From Streptomyces sp. CB02009 (GTDB lineage Bacteria > Actinomycetota > Actinomycetes > Streptomycetales > Streptomycetaceae): DNA of 64,000 nucleotides. The stretch spans positions 810,441-874,440 of the forward strand of contig NZ_LIVV01000002.1 of the NCBI RefSeq assembly GCF_001905825.1, written 5' to 3'. The translations under genes were made by a program, and so were the position numbers. The stretch's first letter is position 1, and every line of letters begins with the position of its first letter. Under the pieces are notes generated by a model, which was not told the DNA's origin, did not search any database, and was given only the letters and a program-made list of their open reading frames with translations. Positions 28,123 through 37,464 of this stretch are shown piece after piece.

Positions 28123-29718
28123 GTGGACATGTTGTGGAGCGGCTGGGGCGACCCGGCCAAGGCGGCACCCCTGCCCGACTCGGTCACCGGCCTGCTGCGT
28201 GACCTGCTCGGCGTCACCCCTCGCGAGAGCGGCCCCGCCGCCCTCGCCGACATCGAACCGCCCGCCCCGGCACTGCCCGACGAGGCCCGCGCCGCCCTCC
28301 TCGGGGCCGTCGGCGCGCCCGACGCCCTGCGGGAGGACGCCGAGAGCCGCATCCGGCACACCCGCGGGAAGTCGACCCCCGACCTGCTGCGCATCCGCGC
28401 CGGCGAGGTCGACGACATCCCGGCCGCCGTCGTGCTGCCGGGCGACCACGACGAGGTCCTCGCCGTGCTGCGGGCCTGCGCCGAACACGGCGTCGCCGCC
28501 GTGCCGTTCGGCGGCGGCACCTCCGTCGTCGGCGGCCTCGCGCCCACCACGAAGCGCCCGTTCGTCGCGCTCGACCTGCGACGGCTCGACCGGCTGACCG
28601 CCGTCGACGAGGTGTCCCGCACCGCGACGCTCCAGCCCGGACTGCGCGGCCCGCAGGCCGAGGCGCTCCTCAACGAGAAGGGCTGGACCCTCGGGCACTT
28701 CCCGCAGTCCTTCGAATGGGCGACCGTCGGCGGCTTCGCCGCGGCCCGCTCCAGCGGCCAGGCGTCGGCCGGCTACGGCCGGTTCGACGAGATGGTCCTC
28801 GGCCTGACGGTCGCGACCCCCGAAGGCACCCTGGAGACCGGCCGGGCCCCGCGCTCGGCGGCCGGCCCCGACCTGCGCCAGCTGGTCCTCGGCTCCGAGG
28901 GCGCCCTCGGAGTGATCACGGCGGTGACCGTGCGCATCCGCCCGCTCCCGTCGAAGCGGGTCTACGAGGGCTGGCGCTTCGCCTCCTTCGAAGCCGGTAC
29001 GGCCGCACTGCGCCGGCTGGCCCAGGACGGCCCGCGGCCCACGGTGCTGCGGCTGTCGGACGAGTCGGAGACCTTCATCGGTCTCGCGCAGCCGGACGCC
29101 ATCGGCAGTGCCGCACTGCCGGAGAACCCGGGCTGCATGGCCATCGTCGGCTACGAGGGCACCGAGGAGGAGACGACGGCCCGCCGTGCCCTCGCCCGCG
29201 AGGTCCTCCTCGCCTGCGACGGCGAGCTCGTCGGCGAGGAGCCCGGCGACAAGTGGGAGCACGGCCGCTACAACGCGCCCTACCTGCGGGACGCGCTGCT
29301 CGACGCGGGCGCGTTCGCCGAGACGCTGGAGACCGCCGCCTTCTGGTCCGCGATCCCCGGCCTCTACGCGGCCGTGCGGGACGCGCTGACGAGCACGCTC
29401 ACCGAGGCCGGCACGCCGCCGCTCGTCATGTGCCACATCTCGCACACGTACGAGAACGGCGCCTCCCTGTACTTCACCGTCGTCTCCGCACAGGGGGAGG
29501 ACGCCGTCGCGCACTGGGAGCCCGTGAAGCGGGCGGCCAACGACGCGATCCTGGCCGCGGGCGGCACCATCAGCCACCACCACGGCGTCGGCACCGACCA
29601 CCGCGACTGGTACGCCCGGGAGATCGGCCCCCTGGGCATCCGCATGCTGCAGGCCGTCAAGGCCGAGGTCGACCCCTCCGGTGTGCTCAGCCCCGGAGTC
29701 CTCATCCCCGTCCGCTGA
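28123..29718 (+). CDS. FAD-binding oxidase, alkyldihydroxyacetonephosphate synthase-like
   Basis: A 531-residue VAO-type flavoprotein. The N-terminal MLWSGWGDP corresponds to the conserved WNGWGY start of alkyl-DHAP synthases. The FAD domain has VPFGGGTSVVGGL, and the C-terminal part has the His triplet SHHHGVG (His485-487) and MLQAVKAEVDPSGVLSPGVL, both hallmarks of AGPS, the enzyme that swaps an acyl for an alkyl chain on DHAP. I chose GTG 28123, 12 bp after GTGAGG; ATG 28129 and GTG 28093 are alternatives. Divergent from tetR-glpD and upstream of a lipid kinase. D-lactate/glycolate-type oxidation remains possible. Confidence 0.82.
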   Translation: MDMLWSGWGDPAKAAPLPDSVTGLLRDLLGVTPRESGPAALADIEPPAPALPDEARAALLGAVGAPDALREDAESRIRHTRGKSTPDLLRIRAGEVDDIPAAVVLPGDHDEVLAVLRACAEHGVAAVPFGGGTSVVGGLAPTTKRPFVALDLRRLDRLTAVDEVSRTATLQPGLRGPQAEALLNEKGWTLGHFPQSFEWATVGGFAAARSSGQASAGYGRFDEMVLGLTVATPEGTLETGRAPRSAAGPDLRQLVLGSEGALGVITAVTVRIRPLPSKRVYEGWRFASFEAGTAALRRLAQDGPRPTVLRLSDESETFIGLAQPDAIGSAALPENPGCMAIVGYEGTEEETTARRALAREVLLACDGELVGEEPGDKWEHGRYNAPYLRDALLDAGAFAETLETAAFWSAIPGLYAAVRDALTSTLTEAGTPPLVMCHISHTYENGASLYFTVVSAQGEDAVAHWEPVKRAANDAILAAGGTISHHHGVGTDHRDWYAREIGPLGIRMLQAVKAEVDPSGVLSPGVLIPVR

Positions 29719-29749
29719 TCCCTTCTTCTGCCGCCCGGAGGCCAGATCC

Positions 29750-30631
29750 ATGCGACAGTTCACCGCCGTCGTCAACCCCACCGCAGGGGGTTCCAGCGGC
29801 ACGGCGGGTCTGCTCCCGCTGGCCCGTCTGCTGCGGGAGGCGGGCGCCAGGCTCGACACCGTCTACAGCCGCAGCCTGGAGCACGCCCGAGAGCTCGCCC
29901 AGGACGCCGGGGCGCGGGGGCACGTCGTGCTCGCCGTCGGCGGTGACGGCATGGCCGGCTGCGTCGGAGGCGCGCTCAGCGGTACGGACACGGTCTTCGG
30001 CCTCGTCCCGGCGGGGCGCGGCAACGACTTCGCCCGTGCCCTGGGCCTGCCCACGGACGCCCCGCGGCTCGTGGAGATACTGCTCCGCGGCGCACCGCGG
30101 GCCGTCGACACGATCGAGGTGGAGTCCGCCGTGCACGCGCGGACCTGCGTCCTCGGCAGCGTGTACGCGGGCGTCGACGCGGTGGCCAACCGCCACGCCA
30201 ACGCCTCCCGCGTGCTGCGCGGCGCCGCCTCGTACTACGCGGGCGGTCTGCGGGCGGTCCTCGCCTGGAAGCCCGCCGCGTACCGCGTCACCGTCGACGG
30301 GGTGCGGCACGCGCGCACCGGCTACACGGTGGTCGTGGCGAACTCGGGCTTCTACGGGTTCGGCAGGAACGTCGCACCGGGTGCGCGGATCGACGACGGG
30401 CTGCTCGACGTCGTGGTCATCAAGCAGGCGCCCAAGCGCCTCTTCTTCGCGATGATGAACGAGCTGAAGACGGGCGTGCACGTGAACCGGCCCGAGGTCG
30501 AGATCCTGCGCGGCAAGGAGGTCCGCCTCGAAGCGGACCGCCCTCTCCCGTACGGCGCGGACGGCGAGGTCGACGCGGTCCTGCCGGTGACCCTCAGGGT
30601 GCGTCCGGCCGCGCTGAACGTCCTGGCCTGA
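29750..30631 (+). CDS. Diacylglycerol kinase-family lipid kinase (YegS/DgkB type)
   Basis: A 293-residue enzyme with the N-terminal VVNPTAGGSSG, the nucleotide-binding AVGGDGMAG (GGDGT-like, with Met for Thr) and GLVPAGRGNDFARALGLP, the standard DAGK catalytic motifs. It phosphorylates diacylglycerol or a similar lipid with ATP at the membrane face. The ATG is 31 bp after the upstream flavoprotein stop with GGAGG-like bases in between, so the two are probably co-transcribed. A strong hairpin follows. The Met in the GGDG loop deserves note, but the rest of the site is intact. Confidence 0.88.
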   Translation: MRQFTAVVNPTAGGSSGTAGLLPLARLLREAGARLDTVYSRSLEHARELAQDAGARGHVVLAVGGDGMAGCVGGALSGTDTVFGLVPAGRGNDFARALGLPTDAPRLVEILLRGAPRAVDTIEVESAVHARTCVLGSVYAGVDAVANRHANASRVLRGAASYYAGGLRAVLAWKPAAYRVTVDGVRHARTGYTVVVANSGFYGFGRNVAPGARIDDGLLDVVVIKQAPKRLFFAMMNELKTGVHVNRPEVEILRGKEVRLEADRPLPYGADGEVDAVLPVTLRVRPAALNVLA

Positions 30632-30654
30632 CAGGACGCCGTCGGGCCGTCGGG

Positions 30655-30694
30655 CCCGCGCGCGTCCGGCGGGTCCGCGCCGGACGAGCGCGGG
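30655..30694 (+). terminator. Hairpin terminator after lipid kinase
   Basis: A 16-position stem with one mismatch (left arm 30655-30670, right arm 30679-30694) and an 8-nt loop. It is all GC and has no T-tract, which is usual for Streptomyces terminators. Confidence 0.7.
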
Positions 30695-30899
30695 GCCGGT
30701 CGGTTCCTCGTCGGCCTGACGTCCCAGGGGGGCGGACGCGAAAACCGCGGGTCGCGTTCTCCGCCTCCGGAACCATTCCCCGGGGCGCGCTCCTCCTGTG
30801 GTCGCACGCGCTGATGGCCGAGGGAGGGATTTCGCACAACTGCCTTATGCGCAAGGGTGCATGAGACGCATCATCCACCTCCCGCAAGGACATGACTCT

Positions 30900-32495
30900 G
30901 TGCGAAGAACACGCATAGCGCCCCTCGTGGCCATCAGCGCGGTCGCGACCCTCGTGCCCGCCCTCACGCCCGCCGTCGCCTCCGCGGCCGAACCGGTCGC
31001 CCGGCGGACGGTCACCGCCGATCCGCTCAGGCAGTACACCCAGCAGACCCCGCGCTGGAAGCGCTGCGAGGCCGAGGCGCCGGCGGCCTACCAGTGCGCG
31101 ACGCTCAAGGTGCCGCTCGACTATGCCCGGCCGGACGGCAGGAAGCTCGATGTCGTCGTGTCCCGGGTCAAGGCGACCAGCCCGCAGAAGCGGCGCGGTG
31201 TCCTGCTGCTCAACCCCGGCGGCCCCGGCGGCCCGGGCCTCGACATGCCGCTGTGGATGGCGCCGGAGCTGCCGACCGCGGTGAAGGAGCAGTACGACCT
31301 CATCGGCTTCGACCCGCGCGGTGTCGGCCAGAGCTCGCCCGTGAGCTGCGGCCTGAACGAGGCGGAGCTGAACTGGCAGCGCCCGTACAAGGCGGCGGCG
31401 TTCGACAAGGACGTGCGGTGGGCGCGGACCGTGGCCGAGAAGTGCCGTGCGAGGAACGGTGCCGTCCTGCCGCACATCACCACCCGCAACACCGCGCGGG
31501 ACATGGACGTCATCCGCGCCGTGCTCGGCGAGAAGAAGGTCTCGTACCTGGGGTACTCCTACGGCACCTACCTGGGCGCCGTCTACACGCAGATGTTCCC
31601 GAAGCGGACCGACCGGTTCGTACTGGACAGCGCGGTCGACCCGGAGCGCATCTGGCGCGGCATGATCCAGGTGTGGGCGGAGGGCGCGGAGCCCGCGTTC
31701 ACGCGCTGGACGGAGTGGACCGCCGAGCGGCACACCACCTACGGGCTCGGCGCCACCCCGGCCCAGGTCGGGAAGGCCTTCTGGGACCTGGTCGCCCGGG
31801 CGGACCGTGAGCCGATCGACATCCAGGGCACGCTCCTGACCGGCGACGACATCCGCGCCGGCCGGGCGGTGTTCTTCGACGTGCAGGGCGCCGCCGAAGC
31901 GGTCGTCGAGCTCAGGAAGGCCGCCGAGGGGACCCCCGCCCCGGCGCCGTCGAGGCGGAGCACGGCGCCCCGTCACGTACCGCCGTCGTTCGCCCGCGCC
32001 GTCCCCTCGGACAACTCGGACGCGGCGTTCTGGGCCGTGGCGTGCGGCGACACCCGCGCGTGGCCGCGTGACCCGGAGCAGTACCGCCGCGACGCGATCC
32101 GCGACAAGGCCAGGTACCCGCTGTACGGCGACTTCGCGTCGAACATCAAGCCGTGCGCGTTCTGGAAGAACGGATCCGAACCCGCCACCCAGGTGAACAA
32201 CTCCGTCGGAGCGCTCATCCTCCAGAACGAGTGGGACTCCCAGACCCCGCTGGTCAGCGGACAGGGGCTGCGCCGGGCCATGAAGGGCTCCCGGATGGTC
32301 ACCGTCCTCGGCGGCCAGGGCCACGGCGTCTACGGCTCCAAGTCCTGCGCCGACAAGACCGCGACCGCCTACCTGACGACGGGACGGCTGCCGGCCGCGG
32401 ACCTGACCTGCCGGGCCACGCCGGCCCAGGCGCAGAACCGCCTCGACCTCCCGCTGCCCGCTCCGCAGGGCATCCCCGGTCTGAGCCGCTCCTGA
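30900..32495 (+). CDS. Secreted tripeptidyl aminopeptidase, alpha/beta hydrolase (TAP/Slp family)
   Basis: A 531-residue secreted serine peptidase. The signal peptide reads VRRTRIAPLVAISAVATLVP with cleavage after an ASA about residue 31. The mature N-terminus W-KRCEAE...ECATLKVPLDYARP-like region is typical of TAP proteases. The nucleophile is Ser220 in GYSYGTYLG, and the oxyanion region LLLNPGGPGGPG is intact. The C-terminal TAP domain with the catalytic His in GQGHGVYG is present. GTG 30900 is chosen because AAGGA lies 9 bp upstream; the ATG at 30861 would put extra residues before the signal. It removes tripeptides from secreted or nutrient proteins. Confidence 0.88.
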   Translation: MRRTRIAPLVAISAVATLVPALTPAVASAAEPVARRTVTADPLRQYTQQTPRWKRCEAEAPAAYQCATLKVPLDYARPDGRKLDVVVSRVKATSPQKRRGVLLLNPGGPGGPGLDMPLWMAPELPTAVKEQYDLIGFDPRGVGQSSPVSCGLNEAELNWQRPYKAAAFDKDVRWARTVAEKCRARNGAVLPHITTRNTARDMDVIRAVLGEKKVSYLGYSYGTYLGAVYTQMFPKRTDRFVLDSAVDPERIWRGMIQVWAEGAEPAFTRWTEWTAERHTTYGLGATPAQVGKAFWDLVARADREPIDIQGTLLTGDDIRAGRAVFFDVQGAAEAVVELRKAAEGTPAPAPSRRSTAPRHVPPSFARAVPSDNSDAAFWAVACGDTRAWPRDPEQYRRDAIRDKARYPLYGDFASNIKPCAFWKNGSEPATQVNNSVGALILQNEWDSQTPLVSGQGLRRAMKGSRMVTVLGGQGHGVYGSKSCADKTATAYLTTGRLPAADLTCRATPAQAQNRLDLPLPAPQGIPGLSRS

Positions 32496-32511
32496 CGGGC
32501 ACGGCCGACAA

Positions 32512-32554
32512 CCGCTGACGGGGGCCCTCATGCCCCGAGGGCCCCTGTCAGCGG
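32512..32554. terminator. Bidirectional hairpin between convergent genes, overlapping MerR stop
   Basis: Arms 32512-32529 and 32537-32554 pair over 18 positions with one G-T, loop of 7. The right arm contains the stop codon of the minus-strand MerR gene (32548-32550), so one hairpin serves both convergent transcripts. Confidence 0.8.
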
Positions 32555-32916
32555 TGCGGGGCGGGTTCCTCGGCGGTCGTGGCCAGGAAGCCCGCGAGAG
32601 TGCTGCGGCGGCGGTGGAGATCGTCGATGCGGGCGTCGGTGGCCGCCAGTTCACGGAGCATCAGATCGCGGATGTCGGCGCACCAGTCGAAGGCCGCCCC
32701 GTCCTCGCCGGTGCACGGCAGGACGACCCGGATCACCTCGGTGGGCAGCCCGGCGGCCAGCAGGGCCCGGACCTTGCGGACGGCGGTCACCGCGTCCTCG
32801 TCGTACGCGCGATAGCCGTTCGGGCCGCGCCGCGCCTCCAGCAGCCCCTGCGCCTCGTAGTAGCGCAGCAGCCGGGTGCTCACCCCGGTACGCCGGGACA
32901 ACTCCCCGATCAGCAT
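32548..32916 (-). CDS. MerR-family transcriptional regulator
   Basis: A 122-residue protein with the MerR winged HTH (MLIGELSRRTGVSTRLLRYY) at the very N-terminus, the R-GPNGYRAYDEDAV wing, a dimerisation helix and a short effector region with two Cys (VLPCTGEDGAAFDWCADI). It is divergent from a flavin reductase gene whose promoter has the 19-bp spacer that MerR proteins untwist. It may sense redox or an electrophile through the two cysteines. That role is inferred. Confidence 0.9.
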   Translation of the reverse strand: MLIGELSRRTGVSTRLLRYYEAQGLLEARRGPNGYRAYDEDAVTAVRKVRALLAAGLPTEVIRVVLPCTGEDGAAFDWCADIRDLMLRELAATDARIDDLHRRRSTLAGFLATTAEEPAPHR

Positions 32917-32949
32917 GCGTGCTCCGCCTTCCGCCCCGGACCGGACCGT

Positions 32950-32980
32950 TTGACCTTGACATCAGTGTCAACGGTTAGCG
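32950..32980 (+). promoter_or_regulatory. MerR-type promoter with 19-bp spacer and operator palindrome
   Basis: -35 TTGACC (32950-32955) and -10 TTAGCG (32975-32980) are exactly 19 bp apart. The spacer holds the perfect palindrome TTGACA-TCAG-TGTCAA (32956-32971). The predicted transcript start falls on or next to the A of the ATG at 32988, and no ribosome site is visible, so the mRNA is probably leaderless. Confidence 0.75.
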
Positions 32981-32987
32981 TCCAGCC

Positions 32988-33656
32988 ATGACGAATCATT
33001 CCCCGCTTCCCGCGGACCGCTCCTTCCTGTTCGTGCTCGGCAGCTCGCGCGCCGACGGCAACACCGAGATACTCGCCAGGGCCGCCGCCGAGGCGCTGCC
33101 CGCGGACATCCCGCAGCGGTGGATCGACCTGAACCGGCTGCCGTTGCCGGACTTCCAGGACGGCCGCCACGAGGAGGGCGACTGGCCGGTCTCGGAGGCC
33201 GAACGGACACTGCGGGAGGCCACCATGGAGGCCACCGACATCGTGATCGCCTCACCGCTGTACTGGTACACCCTCTCCGCCCAGACGAAGCGGTACCTCG
33301 ACTACTGGTCGGGCTGGCTCGGGGTCCCCGGCCTCGACTTCAAGAAGCGGATGGCGGGCCGGACCCTGTGGGCGGTGGCGGCCATGTCGGACGAGGAGGA
33401 GGCCGTCGCCGACGGAATGGCCGCCACCCTCAACAACACGGCGGCGTACCTGCGGATGCGCTTCGGCGGAGTCCTCCTCGGCAACGGCTCCCGGCCGGGC
33501 CAGGTGCGCGGCGACGAGCGGGCGCTGACCAGGGCGAGGACGTACTTCGCGGGGGAGGCCCCGGCGGCCCTGTTCCCGCACGAGAAGCAGGCGGAGCGTG
33601 AGCAGCGGCCGGCGGGTGAGGAGCGGGCGGCGGAGGCCGTCGGCGCGACGGCCTGA
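32988..33656 (+). CDS. NADPH-dependent FMN reductase/flavodoxin-fold oxidoreductase
   Basis: A 222-residue flavodoxin-like protein: FVLGSSRADGNTEILARAAA binds FMN phosphate (about 14-33), SPLYWYTLSAQTKRYLDYWSG is the isoalloxazine-side loop, and the C-terminal 25 residues are charged and variable. It probably reduces FMN or quinones with NAD(P)H. The gene is driven by a MerR-type promoter and is likely an oxidative or electrophile stress response target of the divergent regulator. Confidence 0.85.
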   Translation: MTNHSPLPADRSFLFVLGSSRADGNTEILARAAAEALPADIPQRWIDLNRLPLPDFQDGRHEEGDWPVSEAERTLREATMEATDIVIASPLYWYTLSAQTKRYLDYWSGWLGVPGLDFKKRMAGRTLWAVAAMSDEEEAVADGMAATLNNTAAYLRMRFGGVLLGNGSRPGQVRGDERALTRARTYFAGEAPAALFPHEKQAEREQRPAGEERAAEAVGATA

Positions 33657-33765
33657 CCGGCGTGGAGCCGGCGGAGCGGCGACCTCACCGCGCGGAGCCG
33701 GCGGAGCGGCGGGGCTGACGCATCCGTACGCGACGGCTGCGCTGTGTGACGGCCGAGTCGGCCGA

Positions 33766-33806
33766 GAGGCGCCTGACCCGGGCGGGAAGCCCGGGGCAGG
33801 CGCCTC
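33766..33806. terminator. Hairpin terminator between convergent genes
   Basis: GAGGCGCCTG-AC-CCGGGC pairs with GCCCGG-GG-CAGGCGCCTC around a 5-nt loop: 16 base pairs with one 2x2 internal loop. It lies between the flavin reductase and the DUF1232 gene. A direct repeat of about 22 bp at 33660-33711 precedes it. Confidence 0.75.
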
Positions 33807-33825
33807 AGTGTCGTCCTCGCTGTCC

Positions 33826-34167
33826 TCAGGGACGCGGCGGCAGCTTGCCCGGGCCGCCGAGCGGGGCGTCCGGACCCGTGGGCAGGCCCTCGGGGGCCGC
33901 CCCGCTCCGGGCGACCGCCAGGTGCAGCGCCCGCAGGGCGATCAGGAGGACGCCGATGTCGTCCAGGTAGACGGGGTCGGGGATCAGGTCGACCGGCGAG
34001 ATCGTGTAGACCACCGCAGCCCAGAACAGGGCCTTGGACTGGAGCGGCACGCCGGCGTCCACCAGGAGCCGGCGGGTCCGCAGGACGCGGACCAGCAGAA
34101 CGGCCGCGCATCCGGCCACCGCGAGCAGGAGCACCACGACCAGGATGAGCCAGAGGCTGCCGTCCAC
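33826..34167 (-). CDS. DUF1232 (YkvA-like) small membrane protein
   Basis: A 113-residue protein with one N-terminal membrane helix (LWLILVVVLLLAVAGCAAVLLV) and the DUF1232 core SKALFWAAVVYTISPVDLIPD, followed by a Pro/Gly-rich tail. Function is not established; the family is conserved in bacteria. The start is GTG 34167. It stands alone between the flavin reductase and the betaine operon. Confidence 0.85.
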   Translation of the reverse strand: MDGSLWLILVVVLLLAVAGCAAVLLVRVLRTRRLLVDAGVPLQSKALFWAAVVYTISPVDLIPDPVYLDDIGVLLIALRALHLAVARSGAAPEGLPTGPDAPLGGPGKLPPRP

Positions 34168-34432
34168 GCCGCTCTCCTTCGTCCGTGAGGTCTCGGCCGC
34201 GCCGTAGGCGCGCAGATTGCCAGGGTACGACGCCCGGCCCGCCGCCCGGAGTCCTCGCCGGAACCCCTCCGTACGGACCGCCTGGCGGTATGCCCCATTT
34301 AGGGCTGGTTGAAGCGTGACTCAGCACACTCTCCGCAATGCTTCGCGCATGGATCCGGGAACCCCGGGAAGGCGGCCGAACCGCCGGTGACACCGGCAGG
34401 GGGACTCAGAGGAACGAAAGGCCATACCCGAC

Positions 34433-35941
34433 GTGACGGCAGCACAACAGACCATCCATGTGGGCGGAGAGTGGCGCTCGGCCCTGACCGGGGCCACGCG
34501 CGAGATCATCGACCCCGTCGACGAGACCGCCTTCGCGGTCGTGGCGGAGGGCGGTGTCCTGGACACCGACGACGCCGTGGCCGCGGCCCGCGCCGCGTTC
34601 GACGACGGCTCCTGGCCGCGTACCCCCGTCGCGGACCGCGCCGCCCTGCTGCGGCGGGTCGCCGACCTTCTGGAGCGCGACCGCGAGCGGATCGGCGCCC
34701 TGGAGAGCCAGGACGCGGGCAAGACCCTCGAAGAGGGCCGCGTCGACGTCGACTGCGTCCGCGACGCCTTCCTCTACTTCGCCGACCTCGTCGAGAAGGA
34801 GGACGGCGGCCGGATCGTCGACGCCGGATCGGCCGACATCCGCAGCGTCGTCGTGCACGAGCCCGTCGGCGTGTGCGCCCTGATCACCCCGTGGAACTAC
34901 CCGCTGCTCCAGGCCAGCTGGAAGATCGCGCCCGCCCTCGCCGCCGGCAACACGTTCGTGATCAAGCCCAGCGAGATCACCCCGCTGAGCACCGTCGTGC
35001 TGGTCGAACTCCTCCTGGAGGCCGGGCTGCCGCTCGGAGCGGCCAACATCGTCACCGGCCCCGGCCACACCGTCGGCGCCCGGCTCGCCGAACACCCCGA
35101 CGTCGACCTGGTCTCGTTCACCGGCGGCCTCGTCAGCGGCACGAAGGTCGCCAAGGCCGCGGCCGACAGCGTGAAGAAGGTCGCCCTCGAACTGGGCGGC
35201 AAGAACCCCAACGTCGTGTTCGCCGACGCCTGCACCACCCCCGAGGACTTCGACACCGCCGTCGACCAGGCACTCAACGCCGCCTTCATCCACAGCGGCC
35301 AGGTCTGCTCCGCCGGCTCCCGCCTCATCGTCGAGGAGCCGCTGCGCAAGCGCTTCGTCGCCGAGCTCGCCCGCCGGGCCGAACTCATCCGGCTCGGCCG
35401 CGGCACCGACGAGGGCGTCGAGTGCGGCCCGCTGGTCTCCGCCGCCCAGGTGGCACGGACCGAGGAGTACGTGGCCTCCGCCCTCGGCGAGGGCGCGGTC
35501 CTGCGCGCGGGCGGCGAGCGCCCCGCCGGCCCCGGCTACTTCTACCGGCCCACCGTCCTCGACCGGTGCCACCGCCGCATGCGCGTGGTCCGCGAGGAGA
35601 TCTTCGGCCCCGTCCTCACCGTGGAGACCTTCCGGACCGAGGACGAGGCCGTCGCCCTCGCCAACGACACCGAGTACGGCCTGGCCGGAGCGGTGTGGAC
35701 CTCCGACGCGGACCGCGCCCGCCGGGTCGCGGCCCGGCTGCGCCACGGCACCGTCTGGATCAACGACTTCCACCCCTACCTGCCCCAGGCGGAGTGGGGC
35801 GGCTTCGGGAAGTCCGGCATCGGACGCGAACTGGGCCCCAGCGGCCTCGCCGAGTACCGCGAGGCCAAGCACATCTACCAGAACCTCGCCCCGCGCCCCG
35901 TGCGCTGGTTCGCGGGCACGACGGCGAAGGGCCAGGCATGA
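34433..35941 (+). CDS. betB: Betaine-aldehyde dehydrogenase-like aldehyde dehydrogenase
   Basis: A 502-residue NAD(P)-dependent aldehyde dehydrogenase. Catalytic Glu lies in [10 protein letters not shown], catalytic Cys in [12 protein letters not shown], and the cofactor loop in [11 protein letters not shown] (TGS variant TGG). It should oxidise betaine aldehyde to glycine betaine. It starts at GTG 34433, 10 bp after GAAAGG, and its stop overlaps the choline oxidase-like gene (ATGA). As the first gene of a five-gene choline/betaine operon its role is well supported; no BetI-type regulator is adjacent. Confidence 0.88.
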   Translation: MTAAQQTIHVGGEWRSALTGATREIIDPVDETAFAVVAEGGVLDTDDAVAAARAAFDDGSWPRTPVADRAALLRRVADLLERDRERIGALESQDAGKTLEEGRVDVDCVRDAFLYFADLVEKEDGGRIVDAGSADIRSVVVHEPVGVCALITPWNYPLLQASWKIAPALAAGNTFVIKPSEITPLSTVVLVELLLEAGLPLGAANIVTGPGHTVGARLAEHPDVDLVSFTGGLVSGTKVAKAAADSVKKVALELGGKNPNVVFADACTTPEDFDTAVDQALNAAFIHSGQVCSAGSRLIVEEPLRKRFVAELARRAELIRLGRGTDEGVECGPLVSAAQVARTEEYVASALGEGAVLRAGGERPAGPGYFYRPTVLDRCHRRMRVVREEIFGPVLTVETFRTEDEAVALANDTEYGLAGAVWTSDADRARRVAARLRHGTVWINDFHPYLPQAEWGGFGKSGIGRELGPSGLAEYREAKHIYQNLAPRPVRWFAGTTAKGQA

Positions 35942-37464
35942 ACGACCAGCACGTGTACGACTACGTCGTCGTCGGCGGCGGCACCGCCGGTTCGGTGATC
36001 GCCTCCCGGCTGACCGAGGACCCGGACGTCACCGTCGCCGTCATCGAGGGCGGCCCCAGCGACGTCGGCCGCGACGACGTCCTCACCCTGCGCCGCTGGA
36101 TGGGGCTGCTCGGCGGCGAGCTCGACTACGACTACCCCACCACCGAGCAGCCGCGCGGCAACTCGTTCATCCGCCACAGCCGCGCCCGGGTCCTCGGCGG
36201 CTGCTCCTCGCACAACACCCTCATCGCCTTCAAGCCCCTGCCCTCCGACTGGGACGAGTGGGCCGAGGCCGGCGCCGAGGGCTGGGACCCGGCGGCGATG
36301 GACCCGTACTTCGCCCGGCTGCGCAACAACATCGTCCCCGTCGACGAGGCCGACCGGAACGCGATCGCCCGGGACTTCGTCGACGCGGCGCAGACCGCGC
36401 TCGGCGTGCCCCGCGTCGAGGGCTTCAACCGGCAGCCCTTCCACGAGGGCGTCGGCTTCTTCGACCTCGCCTACCACCCCGAGAACAACAAGCGGTCGTC
36501 CGCCTCGGTCGCCTATCTGCACCCGTTCCTGGACCGGCCCAACCTGCACATCGCCCTGGAGACCTGGGCGTTCCGCCTCGAACTCGAAGGCAGCCGGGCC
36601 ACCGGCGTGCACATCCGCACCAAGGACGGCGAGGAGCACGTCGTCCGCGCCCGGCGCGAGGTCCTGGTGTGCGCGGGGGCCGTGGACACCCCGCGCCTGC
36701 TGCTGCACTCCGGCATCGGACCGCGCGCGGACCTGGAGAAGCTCGGCATCCCCGTCGTGCACGACCTGCCCGGCGTCGGCGAGAACCTCCTCGACCACCC
36801 CGAGTCGGTCATCGTCTGGGAGACGCACGGCCCCATTCCGGAGAACTCCGCGATGGACTCCGACGCCGGGCTCTTCGTCCGCCGCGACCCGGAGTCCGAG
36901 GGGCCGGACCTGATGTTCCACTTCTACCAGATCCCCTTCACCGACAACCCCGAGCGGATCGGCTACGAACGGCCCCCGCACGGTGTGTCCATGACCCCGA
37001 ACATCCCCAAGCCGCGCAGCCGCGGCCGGCTCTACCTCACGAGCGCCGACCCCGAGGACAAGCCCGCCCTCGACTTCCGGTACTTCACCGACGAGGACGA
37101 CTACGACGGCCGGACGCTCGTCGACGGGATCCGCATCGCCCGGCAGATCGCCGCGAGCGAACCGCTGGCCGGATGGCTGAAGCGCGAGGTCGCCCCGGGA
37201 CCCGAGGTCACCTCCGACGAGGAGCTCAGCGCCTACGCCCGCCAGGTCGCGCACACCGTCTACCACCCGGCCGGCACCTGCCGGATGGGCTCCGCGGACG
37301 ACGAACTCGCCGTCGTCGCACCCGATCTGAGGATCCGGGGCCTCGACGGCATCCGGATCGCCGACGCGTCCGTCTTCCCGACCATGACCGCCGTCAACCC
37401 GATGATCGGCGTCCTCATGGTCGGCGAGAAATGCGTGGATCTGCTGGGAGGTACCCGACGATGA
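35938..37464 (+). CDS. GMC oxidoreductase, choline-oxidase-like
   Basis: A 508-residue GMC flavoprotein. FAD is bound by [11 protein letters not shown] (11-20), and the FAD-attachment region reads [15 protein letters not shown] with His92 at the position of the His that carries covalent FAD in Arthrobacter globiformis choline oxidase. HPES (active-site Glu), [11 protein letters not shown] (active-site His) and the final VNP Asn are also conserved. BetA-type dehydrogenases have SSSINGM at the first site, so the oxidase type is favoured. It converts choline to betaine aldehyde and possibly further. It overlaps its neighbours by 4 bp on both sides. Confidence 0.85.
   Translation: MNDQHVYDYVVVGGGTAGSVIASRLTEDPDVTVAVIEGGPSDVGRDDVLTLRRWMGLLGGELDYDYPTTEQPRGNSFIRHSRARVLGGCSSHNTLIAFKPLPSDWDEWAEAGAEGWDPAAMDPYFARLRNNIVPVDEADRNAIARDFVDAAQTALGVPRVEGFNRQPFHEGVGFFDLAYHPENNKRSSASVAYLHPFLDRPNLHIALETWAFRLELEGSRATGVHIRTKDGEEHVVRARREVLVCAGAVDTPRLLLHSGIGPRADLEKLGIPVVHDLPGVGENLLDHPESVIVWETHGPIPENSAMDSDAGLFVRRDPESEGPDLMFHFYQIPFTDNPERIGYERPPHGVSMTPNIPKPRSRGRLYLTSADPEDKPALDFRYFTDEDDYDGRTLVDGIRIARQIAASEPLAGWLKREVAPGPEVTSDEELSAYARQVAHTVYHPAGTCRMGSADDELAVVAPDLRIRGLDGIRIADASVFPTMTAVNPMIGVLMVGEKCVDLLGGTRR

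Noticed and set aside
30594..32654. 686-codon minus-strand frame opposite the tripeptidyl aminopeptidase
   Set aside because: Low-complexity Arg/Gly/Val product; the opposite strand has a clear signal peptide, GYSYG nucleophile and terminator.
34168..34432. BetI operator or promoter before the betaine operon
   Set aside because: No BetI gene is nearby and no convincing palindrome or promoter pair was found in these 265 bases.
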